In this document: positions 9,313-17,304 of the stretch, one piece after another
Numbering within the stretch: the first letter of the stretch is position 1
Layout: every line of letters begins with the position of its first letter
Assembly (NCBI GenBank): GCA_002690805.1
Contig: NZFW01000010.1
Location: forward strand, 1 to 37,186
Direction: 5' to 3'
Length of the DNA: 37,186 bases
Origin: Flavobacteriaceae bacterium
GTDB lineage: Bacteria; Bacteroidota; Bacteroidia; Flavobacteriales; Flavobacteriaceae
The notes under the pieces: generated by a model
What the model saw: the letters and a program-made list of their open reading frames with translations, nothing else
What the model was told of the DNA's origin: nothing
Databases searched by the model: none
Program-made: the position numbers and the translations under genes

Positions 9313-10326
9313 ATGAACTTAAGACAAAGAAAAATTCAGTCATTAAAAAAACTAGGTAAATGGTTTATGGATTTAGAGCTTAATAAAATCACAGCTGAGT
9401 TACTAAATAAAATTCAATCTAATAATGGTTGGTTCACTAAATGGAATTTGATTACTGCTTCTAATGCCTGGGGGAAAGCCTTAAACGATATTGATATTGA
9501 TTTATGGCTTAAAAATTATGATTCAGCTAAAAGTTCTAAAAAAATAGGGATGATTTTAGCTGGTAACATTCCTTTTGTAGGACTTCATGATGTTTTAAGT
9601 GTTTGGTTTATGGGCTATAAAGGACATGTTAAACTCTCTAGTAAGGACCTTTATCTGTTACCACTAATTATTAATTTTTTAGAAAATGATTGTCCAGAAA
9701 CCAAGGGACAAATTGTTTTCATAAATGATAAACTTGAAAATCTTGATGCAGTGATTGCAACTGGAAGTGACAATTCAGCTAGATATTTTGATTATTACTT
9801 TAAAAATATTCCAAATATTATTAGAAAAAATAGAACTGGAGTTGCAGTAATTAATGGGACTGAGAGTAAAGATCAAATCAAATCATTAGGTTATGATATT
9901 CTTGCACATTATGGTTTAGGATGCAGGAATATCTCTAAATTATTTATTCCCAAAAATTATGATTTAAATTTAATTTTTGGAGGTCTATTTGAGTACTCAA
10001 CTGTTATGGAATCTATTAAATACGTAAACAATTATGATTATAATAAAGCCGTTTTTTTAATGAGCGAATTTAAATTCCTAGATAATGGATTTTTTATGTT
10101 AAAAGAAGATTCCAGGTTTAGTTCACCCCTTGCAAGTGCTTTTTATACTGAATATGATTCTGTTAAAAATTTAAATATTATCCTAGAAGAAAATAAAAGT
10201 AGAATACAATGCATAGTATCAAATGAAAACAAGAAAAATCATATACAATTTGGAGAGGCTCAAAACCCAAAACTATATGAATATGCTGACGGAATTAATA
10301 CTTTTGATTTTCTTGAAAAATTATAA
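9313..10326 (+). CDS. Acyl-CoA reductase, LuxC-like
   Basis: The 337 residues match the acyl-CoA reductase (LuxC, PF05893) family in layout. The nucleotide-binding-like segment is LAGNIPFVGLHDVL (82-95), and HYGLGCRNISKLFIP (199-213) holds Cys204 as the probable acyl-accepting nucleophile. LuxC enzymes reduce activated fatty acids to aldehydes with NADPH. No luxD, luxE or luciferase genes are nearby, so this is not a light-producing cluster. Stand-alone homologues beside serC are frequent in flavobacteria, where the physiological substrate is, as far as I know, unestablished. It is somewhat shorter than Vibrio LuxC (about 480). The gene is divergent from the ferredoxin gene and 103 bases ahead of serC. 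Confidence 0.75.
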   Translation: MNLRQRKIQSLKKLGKWFMDLELNKITAELLNKIQSNNGWFTKWNLITASNAWGKALNDIDIDLWLKNYDSAKSSKKIGMILAGNIPFVGLHDVLSVWFMGYKGHVKLSSKDLYLLPLIINFLENDCPETKGQIVFINDKLENLDAVIATGSDNSARYFDYYFKNIPNIIRKNRTGVAVINGTESKDQIKSLGYDILAHYGLGCRNISKLFIPKNYDLNLIFGGLFEYSTVMESIKYVNNYDYNKAVFLMSEFKFLDNGFFMLKEDSRFSSPLASAFYTEYDSVKNLNIILEENKSRIQCIVSNENKKNHIQFGEAQNPKLYEYADGINTFDFLEKL

Positions 10327-10429
10327 TTAATTGATTTACTAACAATTTAGGAATAAGTGTGTTTAAAAAATTAAACAAGAACAGTAATATTAATCTTCTA
10401 ATTACTGATATTTGCATTTTAAATTTTTA

Positions 10430-11497
10430 ATGAAAAAACATAATTTTAGTGCAGGACCCTCAATTCTTCCTAAAGAAGTACTAGAAGATGCCTCAAAATC
10501 AGTTTTAGAATTAGATAATATAGGCCTTTCATTAATCGAGATATCTCACAGAAGTAAAGAGTTTATATCAATAATGGAGGAAGCTACCGCTAGGGTTCTT
10601 AAAATCACAGAGCTTCAAAATAAAGGATATAAAGCTATTTTTGTTCAAGGCGGTGCTAGTCTTCAATTTCTTATGACGGCATATAATTTATTAGAAACTA
10701 AGGCCGCATATATAAATACCGGTACATGGTCAGTTAAGGCAATAAAAGAAGCTAAATTATTAGGAAGTGTTCTTGAAATATCATCCTCGCAGGATAAGAA
10801 TTATAATTACATTCCTGAAATGAATAATATCCCTAATGACATTGATTATCTGCATATTACAACTAATAATACAATTTTTGGAACTCAATACAAGTCTTTT
10901 CCTGATTGCTCTCCACCTCTAATTGCTGATATGAGTTCAGATATTTTTTCAAGAAAAATTGACTTTTCAAAATTTGATTTATTTTATGCTGGAGCTCAAA
11001 AAAATATGGGGCCTGCTGGAGTAACTCTTGTTGTTATTAAAGAAAGTTTATTAAATAAAGTTTCAAGAAAAATACCTACAATGTTAAATTATAGCTCCTA
11101 TATTAAAGCAGATAGTATGTTAAATACTCCTCCTGTTTTTGCTGTTTATACAACATTATTAAATCTCAGATGGATTGAATCACAAGGTGGAATTAATAAG
11201 CTTGAAAAAAGAAATCTTAAGAAAGCAGAATTACTCTATGCTGAAATCGATAGAAATAGCTTTTTTAATGGTTTTGCAGAAGTTAAAGACAGAAGTCACA
11301 TGAATGTAACGTTTACCTTAAATAACGAAAACCTTTCAGATGATTTTAATAAAATATGGGAAAACAATAATATAAGCGGAATAAAGGGTCATAGATCTGT
11401 TGGAGGATACAGGGCATCAATTTACAACGCATTACCAATTGAAAGCATTAATGTGTTAATTAATTGTATGCAGCAATTTGAAAAACTTAATAAATAA
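10430..11497 (+). CDS. serC: Phosphoserine aminotransferase
   Basis: I choose the ATG at 10430, giving 355 residues beginning MKKHNFSAGPSILP; the frame is open to a TTG at 10412, but the family starts at this motif. SerC converts 3-phosphohydroxypyruvate and glutamate to phosphoserine with pyridoxal phosphate, and also serves pyridoxine synthesis in some bacteria. Visible signatures are the phosphate-site GGASLQF (74-80), Trp100 (TGTW), which stacks on the cofactor, and the Schiff-base lysine in YAGAQKNMGPAG (Lys191). The C-terminus has the substrate-binding GHRSVGGYRASIYNA. It is followed after five bases by serA, so the two form a serine operon. Confidence 0.96.
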   Translation: MKKHNFSAGPSILPKEVLEDASKSVLELDNIGLSLIEISHRSKEFISIMEEATARVLKITELQNKGYKAIFVQGGASLQFLMTAYNLLETKAAYINTGTWSVKAIKEAKLLGSVLEISSSQDKNYNYIPEMNNIPNDIDYLHITTNNTIFGTQYKSFPDCSPPLIADMSSDIFSRKIDFSKFDLFYAGAQKNMGPAGVTLVVIKESLLNKVSRKIPTMLNYSSYIKADSMLNTPPVFAVYTTLLNLRWIESQGGINKLEKRNLKKAELLYAEIDRNSFFNGFAEVKDRSHMNVTFTLNNENLSDDFNKIWENNNISGIKGHRSVGGYRASIYNALPIESINVLINCMQQFEKLNK

Positions 11498-11502
11498 AAC
11501 CT

Positions 11503-12453
11503 ATGAATATTCTTGCAAATGATGGAATTTCTGAATCAGGTGTAAAAGCACTTAAAGACTTTGGATATAATATTATAACAACCAATGTAGCACAAGAACA
11601 ACTCATTGAATACATTAATCAAAACTCTATTGATGGCCTATTAGTCCGATCTGCTACAACTGTGAGGAAAAATTTAATTGATTCATGTCCAAATTTAAAA
11701 TTAATAGGGCGTGGTGGAGTTGGAATGGATAACATAGATGTTGAATATGCTCGTAAAAAAAATATTCATGTAATTAATACTCCAGCAGCATCATCTGCCT
11801 CGGTAGCTGAATTGGTTTTTGCTCACCTTTATGGAGGTGTCAGGTTTTTATATGATTCAAACAGAAATATGCCATTGGAGGGTGAAACTAATTTTAAAGA
11901 TTTAAAAAAACGTTATTCTAAAGGGATTGAATTAAGAGGAAAAACAATAGGAATCATTGGATTTGGAAGAATTGGTCAAGAAGTTGCAAAAATAGCTTTG
12001 GGTATTGGCATGAAAGTTATTGCATGTGATAATTTCTTGGATGAAACTGTAATTAAGCTTAAATTCTTTGACAATAATTCTGTTTCATTTAAAATCAAAA
12101 CGGTTTCAAAAGATGAAGTTTTTAAAAAAGCTGATTTCATAACCCTTCATGTTCCTGCACAAAAAAAATATGTGATTGATAAGAAAGAGTTTAATCAAAT
12201 GAAGAATGGCGCAGTGTTAATAAATGCAGCACGCGGAGGTGTAGTAAACGAAGTAGCTTTAGTTTCTGCTCTTGATTCAGGTAAAATTCTTTTTGCAGCC
12301 CTCGATACCTTTGAAAATGAACCAAAACCCGAAATCAAATTACTAATGCATCGTGATATATCTCTTACGCCCCATATAGGTGCTGCTACTAATGAAGCTC
12401 AAGATAGAATTGGGGAAGAGTTGGCTAATCAAATAAATAACTTACTTAAATAA
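11503..12453 (+). CDS. serA: D-3-phosphoglycerate dehydrogenase, short form
   Basis: The 316-residue protein is a D-2-hydroxyacid dehydrogenase that oxidises 3-phosphoglycerate with NAD, the first step of serine synthesis. The Rossmann motif GFGRIG is at 153-158 and the catalytic triad Arg244 (NAARGG), Glu273 and His291 (PHIGAAT) is intact. GRGGVGMDNID (69-79) is typical of SerA. The protein ends right after the substrate domain and lacks both the intervening domain and the ACT domain, so serine feedback of the E. coli kind is not expected. The assignment over other hydroxyacid dehydrogenases rests on these motifs and on the position immediately downstream of serC. Confidence 0.92.
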   Translation: MNILANDGISESGVKALKDFGYNIITTNVAQEQLIEYINQNSIDGLLVRSATTVRKNLIDSCPNLKLIGRGGVGMDNIDVEYARKKNIHVINTPAASSASVAELVFAHLYGGVRFLYDSNRNMPLEGETNFKDLKKRYSKGIELRGKTIGIIGFGRIGQEVAKIALGIGMKVIACDNFLDETVIKLKFFDNNSVSFKIKTVSKDEVFKKADFITLHVPAQKKYVIDKKEFNQMKNGAVLINAARGGVVNEVALVSALDSGKILFAALDTFENEPKPEIKLLMHRDISLTPHIGAATNEAQDRIGEELANQINNLLK

Positions 12454-12458
12454 ATATT

Positions 12459-12770
12459 TTGTTTAAAAAATTAAAAACAAAATGGGGGATTGAGTCCAAC
12501 TTTCAGCTCATTATAATTTTTATTGTTTTTGGACTAACTGGATCTGCCAGTGTTCGTTTTGGAGAACCTGTTTTAAGTTTTTTTTCTATCACACCTGATT
12601 TATTCAAAGATTTTTCACTTGGCTATGCTATATACTTTATATTAAGATTGGTCGTAATCTTTCCTATTTACCAAATATTACTGATATTTTTTGGTACGAT
12701 TTTTTTTCAGTTTAAGTTTTTTTGGGAGTTTGAAAAAAAGATTTTAAAAAAAATGGGGATTAAAATCTAA
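12459..12770 (+). CDS. DUF6787-like small membrane protein
   Basis: The protein has 103 residues. It starts with TTG at 12459, five bases after serA; translation begins FKKLKTKWGIESNFQLIIIF after the initiator, like Bacteroidota proteins I know as DUF6787, often annotated loosely as diacylglyceryl transferase-like. Two or three hydrophobic segments are visible (about 17-33, 54-72, 74-88), and the C-terminus is lysine-rich. No enzyme motif is present. It appears to be the third gene of the serC-serA operon. Its stop overlaps the end of the convergent msrA gene by four bases. Confidence 0.65.
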   Translation: MFKKLKTKWGIESNFQLIIIFIVFGLTGSASVRFGEPVLSFFSITPDLFKDFSLGYAIYFILRLVVIFPIYQILLIFFGTIFFQFKFFWEFEKKILKKMGIKI

Positions 12771-13303
12771 TTTTTTATAATAAAATTCTCATAGTTTTTT
12801 ATAAACTTTTTAATTTTTGGAGAAATTATCGCTTGACAATATGGATGTTGATTATTTATCTCAAAGAAGGCCATGTGTTCCTTTTCAGCTCTATAAAAGG
12901 TAGAGATAGGAGAAATTTCTGTTACGATTGGATTTTTAAATAAAGATTTATTTTTTATTTTATCTAATACCTTACTGATAATTTCTTTTTCATTTTTAGA
13001 ATTATAAAAAATTGCAGATCGGTATTGAGTTCCAATATCGTTTCCTTGTCTATTAATAGTTGTAGGATCATGAGTAGTGAAAAATATTAAAACTAATGTT
13101 TCATATGAAATTGTCGAGGACTCATAAACAACTTCAACTCCTTCAGCATGCCCTGTATGTCCCATACACACTTCTTTATAACTAGGGTTCTTAATATTAC
13201 CCCCAGTATATCCAGGAGTAACTTTGATTACTCCATTTATTCTTGAAAAAATTGCCTCTGTACACCAAAAACAACCTGCAGCAAAGTAAGCTCTACTCTT
13301 CAT
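12767..13303 (-). CDS. msrA: Peptide-methionine (S)-S-oxide reductase
   Basis: The 178 residues carry the MsrA signature AAGCFWCTEAIF, with Cys11 as the catalytic nucleophile and Cys14 close by. Other conserved blocks are VTPGYTGG, YKEVCMGHTGHAEGVEVVY and FFTTHDPTTINRQGNDIGTQYRS. MsrA repairs methionine-S-sulphoxide in oxidised proteins using thioredoxin. The protein has no signal peptide and no fused MsrB domain, so it is a cytosolic stand-alone enzyme. It converges on the DUF6787 gene with a 4-base overlap and diverges from the LolD-like ABC gene, 95 bases away. Confidence 0.95.
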   Translation of the reverse strand: MKSRAYFAAGCFWCTEAIFSRINGVIKVTPGYTGGNIKNPSYKEVCMGHTGHAEGVEVVYESSTISYETLVLIFFTTHDPTTINRQGNDIGTQYRSAIFYNSKNEKEIISKVLDKIKNKSLFKNPIVTEISPISTFYRAEKEHMAFFEINNQHPYCQAIISPKIKKFIKNYENFIIKN

Positions 13304-13398
13304 GATTTATATTTTTATCAAAAATAATTTTAATAAAAATTATATAAAAGTATAACAGTGTAAATATTTTGGTTAAAAAGAATTAATTTTATAAATGT

Positions 13399-14064
13399 AT
13401 GATTAAAGCAAATTCTATATATAAAACATATAATGGACTCGAGGTTTTAAAAGGCATTGACCTGCAAATTAATAAAGGTGAAATAGTTTCTATAACAGGC
13501 CCATCTGGAGCTGGAAAAACAACCTTACTAGAAATTTTAGGAACTTTATTATCTCCTGATATAAAAAACAAACCAACTTTAGAGATTAATGGGACTCAAA
13601 TATCTTCTTTAAATAAAAAAAATATAGCAAAGTTTAGAAATGAACATTTAGGATTTGTTTTTCAATTTCATGAACTTTTACCTGAATTTAATGCTCTGGA
13701 AAATGTTTGTTTACCTGGATGGATTGGTAAAAAAGACAATAAACAAACTAAAAATAGAGCAAAAGATTTATTAAGCCAACTTGGTCTCCATAATCGTTTA
13801 AATCATTACCCACACTCTCTATCAGGTGGAGAGCAACAGAGAGTTGCAGTGGCTCGTGCACTAATAAATAATCCAAAAATAATTTTTGCTGATGAACCAA
13901 GTGGTAATTTAGATTCAGAACGAGCAAATGAACTACACGAACTTTTTTTTAAAATCAGAAAGCAAACTGATTGTACATTCGTTATTGTAACTCACAATGA
14001 AATTCTAGGTGACAAATCCGATCGAAAAATCTTAATAAAGGATGGTTTAATTTTTAATGAATAA
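13399..14064 (+). CDS. ABC transporter ATP-binding protein, LolD-like
   Basis: The 221-residue ATPase has all motifs: Walker A GPSGAGKT (34-41), Q-loop Gln89 (FVFQF), signature LSGGEQ (141-146), Walker B IIFADE (161-166) and switch His199. NEHLGFVFQFHELLPEFNALENV places it in the LolD/MacB/FtsE-like group. LolD powers release of outer-membrane lipoproteins through LolCE; the membrane partner is not in this window. An orphan location is usual for lolD in Bacteroidota, so LolD is likely but MacB-type export cannot be excluded. The last eight bases overlap the next gene (14057-14064), indicating translational coupling. Confidence 0.85.
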   Translation: MIKANSIYKTYNGLEVLKGIDLQINKGEIVSITGPSGAGKTTLLEILGTLLSPDIKNKPTLEINGTQISSLNKKNIAKFRNEHLGFVFQFHELLPEFNALENVCLPGWIGKKDNKQTKNRAKDLLSQLGLHNRLNHYPHSLSGGEQQRVAVARALINNPKIIFADEPSGNLDSERANELHELFFKIRKQTDCTFVIVTHNEILGDKSDRKILIKDGLIFNE

Positions 14065-14818
14065 AAACGAAATTCACTCATTTTTAATTGAAAAAGCAAA
14101 TTTCTATGAAAATCCTATTTTCATCGATACTGATCCAATACAAATTCCTCACCAATTTAGTAAAAATGAAGATATTGAAATTGTTGGATTTTTAACGGCC
14201 ATAATTGCCTGGGGAAATAGAAAATCAATAATTAAAAGTGGAAATAAAATTATTGAGATACTTGAATATTCTCCATTAGATTTCATTTTAAACCATAGTA
14301 ATAATGATTTAAAATCATGTAAGTATTTTGTTCACAGGACCTTTAATGGAAATGATTTAATTTATTTTATTAAAAAGCTTAACGAAATATATAAATCCAA
14401 TAAAAACCTAGAAAATTATATTTATAAGCCAAACTCAAGTATTTCCAAAATTCAAACTTGTTTTCATGAAAATTTCTTTAAAACCATTATTGAAAAGAGA
14501 ATTCAAAAACATATCGCAAACCCAATGAGAGGATCTGCAGCTAAAAGAATGAATATGTTTTTTAGATGGATGGTAAGGTCAAGTAAAGGAGGTGTTGATT
14601 TTGGAATTTGGAAAAAATTTAAATCTTCTCAACTCTCCTGTCCTTTAGATGTTCATTCTGGTAATGTTGCTCGAAAACTTGGAATATTAAAAAGAAAACA
14701 AAATGATGCAAAAGCAGTTTGTGAACTTGACATATTTTTAAAAAAAATTATGCCTAATGATCCAGTTAAAATAGACTTTGCTCTATTTGGATTGGGAGTT
14801 CACGAAAAGTTTAAATAA
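14057..14818 (+). CDS. TIGR02757 family (DUF2400) protein
   Basis: The protein has 253 residues and matches the TIGR02757 family in length and in the conserved segments IVGFLTAIIAWGNRKSI, FVHRTFNGNDL, RMNMFFRWMVR and DVHSGNVARKLGI. It has no signal peptide or membrane helix and is probably cytosolic. The layout, helices ending in a D-x-H-x-G-N-x-A-R segment, resembles helix-hairpin-helix DNA glycosylase-type folds, but I cannot show activity and the family has no established function known to me. It is translationally coupled to the LolD-like ATPase upstream. Confidence 0.75.
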   Translation: MNKNEIHSFLIEKANFYENPIFIDTDPIQIPHQFSKNEDIEIVGFLTAIIAWGNRKSIIKSGNKIIEILEYSPLDFILNHSNNDLKSCKYFVHRTFNGNDLIYFIKKLNEIYKSNKNLENYIYKPNSSISKIQTCFHENFFKTIIEKRIQKHIANPMRGSAAKRMNMFFRWMVRSSKGGVDFGIWKKFKSSQLSCPLDVHSGNVARKLGILKRKQNDAKAVCELDIFLKKIMPNDPVKIDFALFGLGVHEKFK

Positions 14819-14859
14819 TATATAGTTTCAATAAAATCATATCTGTCATACTTTTTTAC

Positions 14860-14867
14860 TAGTTTTG
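14860..14867 (+). promoter_or_regulatory. -7 element upstream of the dihydroorotase-like gene
   Basis: TAGTTTTG matches TAnnTTTG and lies 31 bases ahead of the ATG at 14899, a normal distance. No clear TTG stands 17-23 bases upstream. It suggests that the dihydroorotase-like and esterase genes form a unit separate from the ABC/TIGR02757 pair. Confidence 0.35.
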
Positions 14868-14898
14868 ATAAAAATTAAATAGAGCTATTTTATTGCCT

Positions 14899-16155
14899 AT
14901 GAAAATTTTGCTCAAAGATGCAACAATTATAGATCACAGTAATCCATTACACTGTGAGTCAGTTTCCCTTCTTATTGAAAATGGTATTATAAAACAAATA
15001 GATAAAAATATTAGTACTCAAACTGATATTGTTGTTAGTGATAATAATCTTCATGTTTCCAGAGGTTGGTGGGATGTTTCTGTTTCATTTGGAGAACCCG
15101 GTAATGAAGAGCGAGAAACAATAGAAAATGGTTTAGTCGTTGCTGCTAAATCAGGTTTCACTTCAATTGGATTGAACCCAGATGTGTTTCCTTTTTCAGA
15201 TAATCATGGTGCCATAAGTTACCTAATTAATAAAAGTAAGGGTAATACAACAAATATTCATCCTGTTGGTTGCTTAACAAATTCCTCAAATGGTAAACAA
15301 ATAGCATCACTTTATGATATGAAAGAAGCCGGAGCTATTGCGTTTGGAGATTATAAATTCTCGACTGAAGATTCTAATTTACTTAAGATTGCCTTGGAAT
15401 ATTCACAAAGCTTTGACGGAATTATCAGTTCATACCCGCTAGATGCTAAAGCTGCTAGTAATGGAATAATTCATGAGGGGCCAACAAGCACAAGGCTGGG
15501 ACTTAAAGGTTTTGGTTCATATGCTGAAAGTAGCAGGATTTTTAGAGACATTAAAATTTTAGAACATACTGGCGGTAGACTTCATTTTTCATTCGTTAGC
15601 TCAAAAGAATCAGTAAAATTGATTGAAGTAGCAAAACAAAAAGGTCTCAATGTTTCATGTTCAACAGCACTTCCACATCTTTTGTTCACAGACCAAAATA
15701 TTGATAACTTTAATTCTGATTTTAAATTTTTTCCTCCACTTAGAACTATGGAAGATAAATTAGCCTTGAGAGAAGGCTTACTTTCAGGAGTAATAGACTG
15801 CGTAACAGCAATGCATGAACCTAGAAATATTGAAATTAAAAATTTGGATTTTTTTTCTGCAAGCGATGGAAGTATTGGGCTAGAATCATTCTTTCCACTA
15901 TTGAATACGATCTTTCCAATCGAAAAAACAATTCAGTTTTTAACTAGGGGTAAATCAATATTTGGAATTGATGACAATAAAATTAAGGTTGGAAGTTTAG
16001 CTAACATAACAATGTTTAATCCCGATAAAAATGGAGTTTTTAAAAATGAGGATATTTTATCAAAATCAAGGAATTGTTCTTATATAAATCATCAATCAAA
16101 AGGTTATGTTGTTGGAAGTTTGAATAATGGTATTTTATCAATGAGAAATAAATAA
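14899..16155 (+). CDS. Dihydroorotase homologue lacking the metal site (pseudoenzyme)
   Basis: I choose the ATG at 14899 (418 residues, MKILLKDATIID...) over a TTG six bases earlier. The fold of type I dihydroorotases is clear along the whole length: GEPGNEERETIENGL, NPPLR-like FFPPLRTMEDKLALREGL, and GLESFFPLL. The zinc ligands are gone. The usual D-x-H-x-H-x-R-E-P-G reads D-V-S-V-S-F-G-E-P-G (Ser61, Ser63, and Gly for Arg). HVST reads FVSS, TPHH reads ALPH, and the catalytic Asp motif DHAPH reads MHEPR. So it should not hydrolyse dihydroorotate. The frame is intact, so it is kept for another role, perhaps structural with aspartate carbamoyltransferase, as for inactive PyrC homologues elsewhere (inference). 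The esterase gene follows after five bases. Confidence 0.85.
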   Translation: MKILLKDATIIDHSNPLHCESVSLLIENGIIKQIDKNISTQTDIVVSDNNLHVSRGWWDVSVSFGEPGNEERETIENGLVVAAKSGFTSIGLNPDVFPFSDNHGAISYLINKSKGNTTNIHPVGCLTNSSNGKQIASLYDMKEAGAIAFGDYKFSTEDSNLLKIALEYSQSFDGIISSYPLDAKAASNGIIHEGPTSTRLGLKGFGSYAESSRIFRDIKILEHTGGRLHFSFVSSKESVKLIEVAKQKGLNVSCSTALPHLLFTDQNIDNFNSDFKFFPPLRTMEDKLALREGLLSGVIDCVTAMHEPRNIEIKNLDFFSASDGSIGLESFFPLLNTIFPIEKTIQFLTRGKSIFGIDDNKIKVGSLANITMFNPDKNGVFKNEDILSKSRNCSYINHQSKGYVVGSLNNGILSMRNK

Positions 16156-16160
16156 CATTC

Positions 16161-16814
16161 ATGAATTTACCTTCATTCCCGCTTGTATATAAAATCAAAC
16201 AATCCAATTCTACAAAAGAAAAAAAACCATGTTTGATTCTACTCCATGGTTATGGCAGTAATGAAGATGATTTATTTAGTTTTGCACCTTACTTACCAGA
16301 GGAGTATACTGTCTTATCATTTAGAGCACCTATAGCCTTAAGTTTTGGTGGATATGCCTGGAGTAATATACACGAACACTTAGAAAATAAGTTTACTGTG
16401 ATTAAAGAGGCTAATGAATCACTAATGCTAATTGAAGAATCAATTAAATTATCGATTACTAAATTTAGTTTAGATGAAAAAGATATTAGCTTAATTGGAT
16501 TTAGCCAGGGATGTGTATTAAGCTGGGCAATGGCTATCAATAAACCGAACTTAATAAGAAGAGCGATTGCATTAAGTGGCTATATAGTCCCAGAACTATT
16601 AAAAGTTTCAGTAGATAATATTAATAATTTATTAATTTTTAATTCACACGGAATATCAGATCAAATAATTCCTATCATTAAAGCAAGAGAAAGCTATAGT
16701 TTAGTTAAAAAAAATAATCCGAAAATTACGTACAAAGAATATAATGAGGGGCATGGAATTAATCAAGACAATTTCTCTGATTTTTTATTTTGGATAAAAA
16801 ATACTTCTATTTAG
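16161..16814 (+). CDS. Serine carboxylesterase/phospholipase, alpha/beta hydrolase
   Basis: The 217 residues belong to the carboxylesterase/phospholipase group (YpfH and acyl-protein thioesterase-like). The oxyanion segment is ILLHGYGSNEDDLF (26-39). The nucleophile Ser115 sits in GFSQG (113-117), and the rest of the triad is likely Asp167 in SHGISDQIIP and His198 in EGHGI. There is no signal peptide, so it should be cytosolic. Substrates are probably short-chain or lipid-like esters, but specificity cannot be read from the sequence. It lies five bases after the dihydroorotase-like gene and its end overlaps the convergent gene at 16807-16814. Confidence 0.85.
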   Translation: MNLPSFPLVYKIKQSNSTKEKKPCLILLHGYGSNEDDLFSFAPYLPEEYTVLSFRAPIALSFGGYAWSNIHEHLENKFTVIKEANESLMLIEESIKLSITKFSLDEKDISLIGFSQGCVLSWAMAINKPNLIRRAIALSGYIVPELLKVSVDNINNLLIFNSHGISDQIIPIIKARESYSLVKKNNPKITYKEYNEGHGINQDNFSDFLFWIKNTSI

Positions 16815-17292
16815 GATAAATAAAATGTTCAATTGTTTTGAAATTAATGCCACTTTCATCAATACTATATTTTATTAATAGTTCTCCCCATAAGGTTCCA
16901 TCTGAAAAGTTTGCAATTATCCATTTATGATTTAAAACCTTTACTTGATTTATTAAAAATTTTCCATTCATATCATCGTAGGGGATAATTAAATTTTTAT
17001 TCTTAGAAATATTTGTATCATATAATTCATCCTTAATTATTGAGACGATATTGTCATCATATTCTTCTCCTAAAGAACTCAAAGCTTTATAATTTCCGAA
17101 TAATGAAAAAGAAATTTCTTCCTCTATTTGATTTTCTAAGTTTTCCTTTTGTTCTTTCAGAATGTTAATTGAGTTTTCTTTTTCATTCAATAAAGCTTCT
17201 TCTCTTTCTAAAATTCTTCCAGAATTAACAATTTGAAATATTAAAATCAGTGAAACAAATACTAACAAATATGTAATAATTTTATTTTTCAT
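16807..17292 (-). CDS. Membrane-anchored coiled-coil protein, unknown function
   Basis: The protein has 161 residues. An N-terminal hydrophobic helix (about 5-22, ITYLLVFVSLILIFQIV) anchors it. A Glu/Lys-rich coiled coil covers about 27-60, and a globular C-terminal part of about 85 residues contains WIIANFSDGTLWGELLIKY. The layout resembles small inner-membrane proteins with a periplasmic domain, but I recognise no family and see no catalytic motif. It lies 12 bases downstream of the MBL-fold hydrolase gene and is probably co-transcribed with it. Confidence 0.7.
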   Translation of the reverse strand: MKNKIITYLLVFVSLILIFQIVNSGRILEREEALLNEKENSINILKEQKENLENQIEEEISFSLFGNYKALSSLGEEYDDNIVSIIKDELYDTNISKNKNLIIPYDDMNGKFLINQVKVLNHKWIIANFSDGTLWGELLIKYSIDESGINFKTIEHFIYPK

Positions 17293-17304
17293 AACACAAT
17301 TAAA

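Noticed and set aside
10358-10378. GTTTAA-AAAA-TTAAAC hairpin between the acyl-CoA reductase and serC as a terminator
   Set aside because: The stem is pure A/T except one pair and there is no T-tract after it; too weak to call.
10412-10429. An N-terminal extension of SerC from TTG at 10412
   Set aside because: The family starts at the MKKHNFSAGPS segment, and the extension (HFKFL) has no counterpart.
14899-16155. Reading the dihydroorotase-like gene as a decaying pseudogene
   Set aside because: The frame is full length with no stop or frameshift and the core is conserved; loss is confined to active-site residues, which points to a kept pseudoenzyme.
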